Below, piece after piece: positions 1-4,989 of a stretch of 7,093 nt of DNA. The DNA comes from Anaerolinea sp. (GTDB taxonomy: Bacteria; Chloroflexota; Anaerolineae; Anaerolineales; Villigracilaceae): positions 1 through 7,093 of the forward strand of contig DYNS01000158.1 in NCBI GenBank assembly GCA_020720965.1. The letters run 5' to 3'. The position numbers and the translations under genes were made by a program. Each line of letters begins with the position of its first letter. Position 1 is the first letter of the stretch. Under the pieces are notes generated by a model. That model ran no database searches. It was not told where the DNA came from and saw only the letters and a list, made by a program, of their open reading frames with translations.

Positions 1-804
1 ATTGATATTGCCATCATCGTGCCGCAAAAAGCCCCCCTGGGCGCGGTGAAGAACGTCCTGCTCAACAAGGCGCATCGCTTTCGCCGCATCATCGTCATGT
101 TTGACGAAGTGCGGATGGGCGCGGTGTGGTTCACCCCCCTGCACCTTATGGAGCATTTGGGGCTGGAAGTGCAGCATCAGTTGATTAACCCTGCCCAGCG
201 CTTTGTCAAACGCTGGTTGGACGTGCTACTCATCCTGCTTTCTCTGCCCCTGCTGCTGCCTTTTCTGGCGCTGATAGCCCTCGCCATCCGGTTGGATAGC
301 CCTGGCGCGGTGTTGTACTCGCAAAAGCGGGTGGGCTTTGGCGGCAAGGAAATTCGCATCTGGAAGTTCCGCTCCATGGTTGCCAACGCCGAATCGGTTT
401 TGCACTCGTACCTGCAAGCCAACCCAGCCCTGCTCGCCGAGTGGCAGGAGAGTTTTAAGTTGAAGCAAGACCCGCGCATTACCAGGGTGGGCAATTTTTT
501 GCGCCGCACCAGTTTGGATGAACTGCCCCAACTGTGGAACGTGATGAAGCGCGAAATGAGCCTCATTGGTCCCCGCCCCATTGTGACGGAAGAAATCCCG
601 CTTTACGGTGAAGACTACGAAATTTATAAACAAGTTCTGCCCGGTCTAACCGGCATGTGGCAGATTTCCGGGCGCAGCGACCTGACCTACGCCGAGCGCG
701 TGAACCTGGATGTGTACTACGTCCAGAACTGGTCGGTCTGGCTCGATTTTCACATTCTCCTGCACACGTTTCTCATCGCCCTGCAAGGGCGCGGGGCGTA
801 TTGA
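1..804 (+). CDS. WbaP-type undecaprenyl-phosphate sugar-1-phosphate transferase, 5' end missing
   Basis: This gene is already open at base 1 and ends at TGA 802-804, leaving 267 codons; WbaP proteins are usually about 470 residues, so roughly the C-terminal half or more is present. Family members transfer a hexose-1-phosphate from a UDP-sugar to undecaprenyl phosphate at the inner face of the membrane, the first step of O-antigen, capsule or exopolysaccharide assembly. Numbering from base 1, residues 1-65 look like the end of the cytoplasmic nucleotide-binding-like domain that precedes the catalytic part in WbaP. Residues 74-97 are a hydrophobic (reentrant) helix, followed by SQKRVGFGGKEI and WKFRSM. 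Residues 171-178 (SLDELPQL) hold the catalytic Asp-Glu, 190-193 are GPRP, and 214-224 (PGLTGMWQISG) is the conserved C-terminal motif. A GTG at 19 could be mistaken for a start, but the reading frame and homologous sequence extend upstream of it. The sugar (Gal, Glc or other) cannot be told from the sequence. Its neighbours are dTDP-rhamnose genes, which fits a polysaccharide locus. Confidence 0.93.
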   Translation: MDIAIIVPQKAPLGAVKNVLLNKAHRFRRIIVMFDEVRMGAVWFTPLHLMEHLGLEVQHQLINPAQRFVKRWLDVLLILLSLPLLLPFLALIALAIRLDSPGAVLYSQKRVGFGGKEIRIWKFRSMVANAESVLHSYLQANPALLAEWQESFKLKQDPRITRVGNFLRRTSLDELPQLWNVMKREMSLIGPRPIVTEEIPLYGEDYEIYKQVLPGLTGMWQISGRSDLTYAERVNLDVYYVQNWSVWLDFHILLHTFLIALQGRGAY

Positions 805-816
805 GGCGAGGCGCAT

Positions 817-825
817 GGTAGAATG
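817..825 (+). promoter_or_regulatory. Possible promoter -10 region upstream of rfbC
   Basis: In the 46-base gap after the transferase gene, TAGAAT (819-824) sits in GGTAGAATG, about 26 bases before the rfbC start. It differs from TATAAT at one base. It closely matches the GGTATAATG found before the last gene of the window. No good -35 hexamer lies 16-18 bases upstream (the bases there read GCGTAT), so this is a weak call. rfbC may instead be read through from the upstream gene. Confidence 0.35.
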
Positions 826-850
826 CCCCATCCCCCACTGAGGTAGCTGC

Positions 851-1399
851 ATGACTTTTACTCCCCTTTTCATTCCAGACCTTATCCTGTTTCAACCGCG
901 TGTGTTTGAAGATGAGCGCGGTTTCTTTTTTGAAAGTTACCAACAGCAGCGGTTTGCCGAAGCGGGTATTAACGCCAACTTCGTGCAAGACAACCATTCC
1001 CGCTCGCTGCGTGGGGTGCTGCGCGGCTTGCATTATCAGATTCGGCAGCCGCAGGGCAAACTGGTGCGAGTGATAGAAGGCGAAATTTACGATGTCGCCG
1101 TAGACCTGCGCCGCGCCTCGCCGACCTTTGGCAAATGGGCGGGGGTTGTTCTTTCTGCCTCAAACAAACAGCAGCTTTGGGTTCCTCCTGGTTTTGCGCA
1201 TGGTTTTTACACCCTGAGCCAATCGGCGGAAGTGTTATACAAAGCCAGCGACTATTATGCCCCCCAGTGGGAGCGCACCCTGCGCTGGGACGACCCCACC
1301 CTGCAAATCGACTGGCATTACCCTAAGGAATATCCCCCCGTTCTTTCTGCCAAGGATGCCGCCGGCAGCCTTTTGGCGCAAGCCGAATTATTTGACTAA
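851..1399 (+). CDS. rfbC: dTDP-4-dehydrorhamnose 3,5-epimerase (RfbC/RmlC)
   Basis: A 182-residue cytoplasmic protein, the normal length for RmlC. It epimerises dTDP-4-keto-6-deoxy-D-glucose at C3 and C5 to give dTDP-4-keto-L-rhamnose, the third step of dTDP-L-rhamnose synthesis. Visible family features are FEDERGFFFESY (19-30), QDNHSRS (46-52), and VLRGLHYQ (56-63) with the catalytic base His61. Next come QGKLVRV with Lys70, and WVPPGFAHGF (110-119) in the cupin barrel. Tyr130 (EVLYKASDYY) is the probable catalytic acid, and Asp169 (LSAKDA) probably pairs with the histidine. All key residues are intact, so an active 3,5-epimerase is likely. ATG 851 has a weak GAGG (840-843) seven bases upstream and gives the canonical N terminus. 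rfbA follows after 12 bases in the same transcription unit. Family members acting on other dTDP-sugars exist, but the adjacent rfbA and rfbD make the rhamnose role most likely. Confidence 0.96.
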   Translation: MTFTPLFIPDLILFQPRVFEDERGFFFESYQQQRFAEAGINANFVQDNHSRSLRGVLRGLHYQIRQPQGKLVRVIEGEIYDVAVDLRRASPTFGKWAGVVLSASNKQQLWVPPGFAHGFYTLSQSAEVLYKASDYYAPQWERTLRWDDPTLQIDWHYPKEYPPVLSAKDAAGSLLAQAELFD

Positions 1400-1403
1400 G
1401 GAG
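1398..1403 (+). promoter_or_regulatory. Shine-Dalgarno of rfbA overlapping the rfbC stop
   Basis: AAGGAG begins inside the TAA stop of rfbC (1397-1399) and lies eight bases before ATG 1412. It fixes the rfbA start and suggests that ribosomes finishing rfbC re-initiate easily on rfbA. Confidence 0.8.
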
Positions 1404-1411
1404 ACACACCC

Positions 1412-2290
1412 ATGAAAGGCATTATCCTCGCTGGCGGGCGCGGCACGCGCCTGCACCCTCTCACTCTGGCGGCGAGCAAGCAATTGCTGCCGGTATACGA
1501 CAAACCGATGATTTACTACCCGCTTTCCATGCTCATGCTGGCAGGGATTCGAGAGATTCTCATCATCAGCACCCCGGAGGATTTACCCATCTTCCGGCGT
1601 ATGTTTGGTAGCGGCGAACAATGGGGCTTGCAATTTTCCTATGCCGAGCAAGACCAGCCACGCGGGTTGGCAGATGCTTTTCGGGTGGGGGCAGATTTTG
1701 TGGGGCAGGATTCGGTCTGCCTTATTTTGGGAGACAACATCTTTTTTGGGCAGGGCATTCCAGAAATTCTTTCCCGTGCCTCCCGCCTGGAACATGGCGC
1801 GATTGTGTTCGCCTATCCGGTGCGTGACCCGCAGCGTTACGGCGTGGTGGAATTTGACGATGCTGGTCGCGCCCTGAGCCTGGAAGAAAAACCCAAAAAT
1901 CCGCGCTCCAATTATGCCGTGCCAGGAATTTACTTTTACGACTCGCAGGTCGTGCAACTCGCTGCCGACTTGCAGCCCTCCCCTCGCGGCGAATTGGAGA
2001 TTACCGACCTGAATCGAATCTACCTGCAACAGGGCAACCTGCAAGTGGAAGTCTTTGGGCGCGGAATCGCCTGGTTGGATGCTGGGACTCACGAATCCCT
2101 CTTGCAGGCGTCCAACTTTGTTCAGGCGGTGCAAGAGCGCCAGGGGCTGATGATTTCCTCCCCGGAAGAAATTGCCTATCGGCGTGGGTTCATCACCCAG
2201 GAGCAGTTACGCGCTCTCGCACTTTCCATCAATAACGCTTATGGCGAACATCTCTTGCGGGTTGCCAACGAACCCCACCCAACCCTATGA
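1412..2290 (+). CDS. rfbA: Glucose-1-phosphate thymidylyltransferase (RfbA/RmlA)
   Basis: A 292-residue cytoplasmic enzyme, matching the usual length of about 290 for the short RmlA type. It couples dTTP and glucose-1-phosphate to give dTDP-glucose and pyrophosphate, the first step of dTDP-L-rhamnose synthesis and normally feedback-inhibited by dTDP-rhamnose. Visible motifs are the nucleotide-binding loop GGRGTRLHPLT (8-18) and SKQLLPVYDKPMIYYPLS (22-39) with the catalytic lysine region. LGDNIFFG (106-113) carries the metal-binding Asp108. RYGVVEFD (142-149), EEKPKNPRSNYAVPGIYFYD (158-177), GELEITDLN (193-201) and WLDAGTHESL (221-230, second metal-binding Asp223) follow. All are intact and in the standard order. 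The start has a clear AAGGAG. Its TGA stop overlaps the rfbD start, a sign of translational coupling. Confidence 0.97.
   Translation: MKGIILAGGRGTRLHPLTLAASKQLLPVYDKPMIYYPLSMLMLAGIREILIISTPEDLPIFRRMFGSGEQWGLQFSYAEQDQPRGLADAFRVGADFVGQDSVCLILGDNIFFGQGIPEILSRASRLEHGAIVFAYPVRDPQRYGVVEFDDAGRALSLEEKPKNPRSNYAVPGIYFYDSQVVQLAADLQPSPRGELEITDLNRIYLQQGNLQVEVFGRGIAWLDAGTHESLLQASNFVQAVQERQGLMISSPEEIAYRRGFITQEQLRALALSINNAYGEHLLRVANEPHPTL
2287..2290 (+). other. ATGA stop-start overlap, rfbA to rfbD
   Basis: The rfbD start codon ATG (2287-2289) overlaps the rfbA stop TGA (2288-2290). The sequence actually reads ATGATG, so a second in-frame start lies at 2290; either start gives the same protein apart from one extra methionine. 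Coupled translation is the likely consequence. Confidence 0.8.
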
Positions 2291-3168
2291 TGAATATTCT
2301 CTTACTCGGTAAACACGGGCAGTTGGGCTGGGAACTCCGCCGCATTTTGCCCACCCTCGGAGCGCTCACCGCCATAGACCGGGAAGACCTGGACCTTACC
2401 TCGCCTCAGGCGCTGCGCCAGGTGTTGCGCGAGATTCAGCCGGGGCTTATCGTCAACGCCTCCGCTTATACGGATGTAGACCGCGCCGAAACCGAAACAG
2501 CCCTGGCGCAAGCCGTAAACGCCGAAACCCCGGCAATCCTGGCGGAAGAATCTGCCCGCCTGGGCGCTCTTCTGCTTCATTACTCCACCGACTATGTTTT
2601 TGACGGTGCTCAGACCCGCCCCTACCTGGAAACCGACCCGGTGAACCCTCTCAACGCCTACGGGCGCACCAAATTGCAAGGCGAGCAAGCCATCGCCGCG
2701 CAAGGCGGCGCTTTCTTCACTTTTCGCACCAGTTGGGTGTACAGTATGCGCGGCAACGGCTTTGTGACCAAAATTCTGCGCTGGGCGGGGCAACAGGAAG
2801 TTTTGCGCGTGGTGGAAGACCAAACCGGCAGCCCCACCTGGGCGCGGACTCTGGCGCAATTGAGCGCCCAGGCTGCCCTGCTTGCCCTGGCGCATGGCAA
2901 AGATTGGGCATTGGCGCACAGCGGCTTGTATCACCTCGGCGGCGAGGGGCAGGCAACCCGCTTTCAGTGGGCGCAAGCCGTGTTGGATTTGCACCCCGAC
3001 CCCAGCCAAAAACGCTGTCATACCCTTCAGCCCGCTCTTTCGGCAGAATTTCCCCTGCCAGCCCTCCGCCCCTCCTTTACCCCTCTCGATTGCGGGCTTT
3101 TTCAGCAAACTTTTGGCTTGCGCATCCCTCCCTGGCGTGAAGACCTGCGCCTGGCAATGGACACATGA
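2287..3168 (+). CDS. rfbD: dTDP-4-dehydrorhamnose reductase (RfbD/RmlD)
   Basis: A 293-residue cytoplasmic enzyme of the extended short-chain dehydrogenase family, at normal RmlD length. It reduces dTDP-4-keto-L-rhamnose with NAD(P)H to dTDP-L-rhamnose, the last step of the pathway. The N terminus carries the Rossmann loop LLGKHGQLGWEL (6-17), characteristic of RmlD. DREDLDLT (31-38), IVNASAYTDVDRAE (55-68, the RmlD signature) and YSTDYVFDG (99-107) follow. The catalytic Tyr125 and Lys129 lie in NAYGRTKLQGE (123-133). RTSWVY (147-152) and DQTGSPTWA (178-186) are also typical. Nothing essential is missing. The C-terminal part (about 195-293) is the less conserved substrate lobe. It overlaps rfbA upstream and the S8 protease gene downstream by four bases each, so it sits in the middle of a coupled unit. 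Confidence 0.95.
   Translation: MMNILLLGKHGQLGWELRRILPTLGALTAIDREDLDLTSPQALRQVLREIQPGLIVNASAYTDVDRAETETALAQAVNAETPAILAEESARLGALLLHYSTDYVFDGAQTRPYLETDPVNPLNAYGRTKLQGEQAIAAQGGAFFTFRTSWVYSMRGNGFVTKILRWAGQQEVLRVVEDQTGSPTWARTLAQLSAQAALLALAHGKDWALAHSGLYHLGGEGQATRFQWAQAVLDLHPDPSQKRCHTLQPALSAEFPLPALRPSFTPLDCGLFQQTFGLRIPPWREDLRLAMDT
3165..3168 (+). other. ATGA stop-start overlap, rfbD to S8 protease
   Basis: The protease start ATG (3165-3167) overlaps the rfbD stop TGA (3166-3168). No separate promoter gap exists between the two genes, so the protease is probably co-transcribed and translationally coupled with the rhamnose genes. Confidence 0.75.
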
Positions 3169-4898
3169 CCCGCCTTGCCCTTGTTCTAACCCTTGCCCTG
3201 TCCTTTGTCCTTCTGCCCCTGGCGGGAGGACAGACAAGTCAGGGCATTCTCTTTTTGCAGGAAGAAACACCGAGTGTTGCCAGCCCTCAGGCAGATTCCC
3301 TTTCCGAAAGCCAAACGCCTACCCCAACGGAAACCCCATCACCCACCGAAACAGAATCCCCGACCCCGACCCCAACCGAAACCGCATTCCCAACCGCCAC
3401 ACTCCTGCCCCCTCTCACCGAGACCCCCACGCCCTTGTCTGCCCCGCCAGAAGAAGAAGGCTTCATTCTCTTCCGGCTTGCCCCGGCACAAAGCCCCGCC
3501 TCGCTCCGTAATGCAACCAACCTGGCAGTGCAGGATATTGGCTTGGCAGACCTGGGGCTATATGCCGTCTCTGTTCCTCTCAGCCAGCAAGCCCAAACCT
3601 TGGAAACTCTCCTCTCGCAGCCTGGCATTCTCTATGCCGAGATAGACGGCATCGTCACCGGTCAGGAAACCATCCCCAACGACCCCCTGTTCCCCTTGCA
3701 ATATGCCCTTGTCAACATCCGCGCCCCGCAGGGTTGGCAACTTAACACCGGGGCAGCCTCCATCACCATCGCCATTGTAGATAGCGGTGTGGATATATCT
3801 CACCCGGAACTTGCCCCCAAACTGCTGCCCGGTTACGACTTTGTGAGCATGGATTCGTTTCCGCAGGATGAAAACGGTCACGGCACGCACGTTGCCGGAA
3901 TTGCTGCCGCTCAGAGCGACAACGGCGCGGGGATGGCAGGCGTTTCTTGGGGAGCCAAAATTTTGCCGGTTCGGGTTCTCAATGCATCCAACTCTGGCAA
4001 ATATTCCGATGTTGCTTTGGGGATTAAATACGCCACCGACCAGGGCGCGCAGGTGATTAACCTGAGCCTGGGTGGGTCCACCCCCTCCTCTGCCCTGGAA
4101 GAAGCCATCAATTACGCTGCCGCCCACGGGGTTGCCCTGGTAGCGGCGGCAGGGAATAACGGCGGCGGCATCCTTTACCCGGCGGCTTACCCGGCGGTGA
4201 TTGCGGTCGCCAGCACCGATTCTGCGAATCAGCGGGCTGCTTCCTCTTCCTACGGCGCGGCCATGGACCTCTCCGCCCCCGGCGTTAGCATCTACAGCCT
4301 ATCTCCTGGCGGAGCCTTTACCTACAAAAGTGGAACATCCATGGCGTCTCCGCATGTTGCCGGGGCATTGGCGGTGCTGATGGGCGCGAACGGCGGTAAC
4401 GCCTGGCTTGCCCGCCAGGCGTTGGAAGTCTCTGCTCTGGATATTAACCCGACTGGTTGGGATATATACACAGGCGCGGGACTTATTCAATTGGATGCCG
4501 CTTTGCAAAAAATGGCACCGCCCACCCCCAGCCCCACTCCCAGCCCATCACCCACCGCCACCCCGTCTATTACCGCCATTGCAACAGCGCCACGCGCCAT
4601 CTCTGTCACCCCTGTTTATTCGTGGGGGGAGGATGTGCCAGTTGTAGCGGCGCAAGCCGCTTTCCTTACCGTTTCTGCAACCGTCTTGCTTGCCAGCCCC
4701 AGCCCAACGCCCACTGTTACACCCACTCCCGCATTCACCCTCACCGCTTCACCTCCGGCATTAGCGCCGCGCCTCCCTGCCCCAAAAGATTCGCCCTCTC
4801 TTTTTTTGCCTTGCCTGGGCAGTCTGCTTCTATCACTTGGCTTGGGGTTGGCAGCCTGGGCAAGTCGCCGGGTAGGAGAAAAGTCCTGGTCCAGGTAG
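3165..4898 (+). CDS. Exported, probably membrane-anchored S8 (subtilisin-like) serine protease
   Basis: A 577-residue secreted endopeptidase of the subtilase family. Residues 1-23 form a signal peptide (one early Arg, then a long hydrophobic run). Residues 51-90 are a Thr/Pro/Glu/Ser-rich spacer. About 98-165 resemble an inhibitor-I9-like propeptide (FILFRLAP to PGILYAEIDG). The catalytic domain starts near NDPLFPLQYAL (172-182). It holds Asp206 (IVDSGVD), His239 (NGHGTHVAG), oxyanion Asn331 (AAAGNNGG) and Ser392 (GTSMASPHVAG), so the triad is complete and activity is likely. From about 450 a second Ser/Thr/Pro-rich region begins, with a moderately hydrophobic stretch at 492-510. Residues 546-567 are a strong hydrophobic helix ending in ASRRVGEKSWSR. 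This suggests a C-terminal membrane anchor with the catalytic domain outside. The substrate is unknown. Start ATG 3165 overlaps rfbD and gives an immediate signal peptide. Such proteases are common in Chloroflexota, but coupling to rhamnose genes is unusual in my experience. Confidence 0.94.
   Translation: MTRLALVLTLALSFVLLPLAGGQTSQGILFLQEETPSVASPQADSLSESQTPTPTETPSPTETESPTPTPTETAFPTATLLPPLTETPTPLSAPPEEEGFILFRLAPAQSPASLRNATNLAVQDIGLADLGLYAVSVPLSQQAQTLETLLSQPGILYAEIDGIVTGQETIPNDPLFPLQYALVNIRAPQGWQLNTGAASITIAIVDSGVDISHPELAPKLLPGYDFVSMDSFPQDENGHGTHVAGIAAAQSDNGAGMAGVSWGAKILPVRVLNASNSGKYSDVALGIKYATDQGAQVINLSLGGSTPSSALEEAINYAAAHGVALVAAAGNNGGGILYPAAYPAVIAVASTDSANQRAASSSYGAAMDLSAPGVSIYSLSPGGAFTYKSGTSMASPHVAGALAVLMGANGGNAWLARQALEVSALDINPTGWDIYTGAGLIQLDAALQKMAPPTPSPTPSPSPTATPSITAIATAPRAISVTPVYSWGEDVPVVAAQAAFLTVSATVLLASPSPTPTVTPTPAFTLTASPPALAPRLPAPKDSPSLFLPCLGSLLLSLGLGLAAWASRRVGEKSWSR
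3315..3434 (+). repeat. Thr/Pro-rich low-complexity coding repeat, N-terminal spacer
   Basis: This stretch of the protease gene is C- and A-rich and repeats short units of the type ACCCC(A/G)ACC and GAAACC. It encodes residues 51-90, an irregular array of TPTPTE, TPSPTE and SPTPTPTE. It is an extended, probably unfolded and possibly O-glycosylated spacer, and it lies before the propeptide rather than after the catalytic domain. Confidence 0.8.
4518..4568 (+). repeat. Pro/Ser/Thr-rich low-complexity coding repeat, first C-terminal spacer
   Basis: CCCAC and CCCAG units encode PTPSPTPSPSPTATPS (residues 453-468) directly after the catalytic domain. It is typical of linkers that hold an enzyme away from its surface anchor. 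Confidence 0.75.
4695..4754 (+). repeat. Pro/Ser/Thr-rich low-complexity coding repeat, second C-terminal spacer
   Basis: A third short array encodes SPSPTPTVTPTPAFTLTASP (residues 511-530), between the moderately hydrophobic stretch at 492-510 and the final hydrophobic helix at 546-567. Confidence 0.7.
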
Positions 4899-4936
4899 AA
4901 CTGAACTTTTTGTAATTTCGGGGCATTTTTTTGTTC

Positions 4937-4945
4937 GGTATAATG
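4937..4945 (+). promoter_or_regulatory. Probable promoter -10 region of the 4990 gene
   Basis: TATAAT (4939-4944) lies in GGTATAATG within the A+T-rich 91-base gap between the protease and the next gene. It is a perfect sigma-70-type -10 element placed about 45 bases before the start codon. The best -35 at 17-base spacing is TTTCGG (4916-4921), which is weak. This suggests the last gene has its own transcript rather than depending on the upstream unit. Confidence 0.6.
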
Positions 4946-4977
4946 TTTGAGAGTGTTAGAAACCGTTTTTCTCGCAC

Positions 4978-4983
4978 AAGGAG
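4978..4983 (+). promoter_or_regulatory. Shine-Dalgarno of the 4990 gene
   Basis: AAGGAG is followed by six T residues and then ATG 4990. The spacing decides for this start over the in-frame ATG at 4999 (fifteen bases away) and implies efficient initiation. Confidence 0.85.
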
Positions 4984-4989
4984 TTTTTT

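Noticed and set aside
19..21. GTG as the true start of the sugar transferase
   Set aside because: The frame is open back to base 1 with residues fitting the WbaP central domain, and no Shine-Dalgarno precedes it. The gene is cut by the window edge.
1583..2134. A 183-codon minus-strand open frame inside rfbA
   Set aside because: It is entirely antisense to conserved RmlA motifs and has no ribosome binding site or family resemblance that I can see.
2302..3270. A 322-codon open frame on the minus strand across rfbD and the protease start
   Set aside because: It lies antisense to a well-supported rfbD with all motifs intact, and its translation has no recognisable domain. Long antisense frames are expected opposite G+C-rich genes.
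3315..3434. The C-rich repeated DNA as a CRISPR array or non-coding repeat
   Set aside because: The units are short and irregular, there are no unique spacers of constant length, and the stretch translates in frame as a Thr/Pro linker of the protease.
2882..3511. A 209-codon plus-strand open frame bridging rfbD and the protease
   Set aside because: It is out of frame with both genes. Its Pro/Arg/Asn-rich translation is the shifted reading of the Thr/Pro repeat.
4885..4895. Short palindrome CCTGGTCCAGG at the end of the protease gene, followed by T runs at 4906-4911 and 4925-4931, as a terminator
   Set aside because: The stem is only four to five pairs with a one-to-three-base loop, and the T runs are not directly behind it. 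It is too weak to call an intrinsic terminator.
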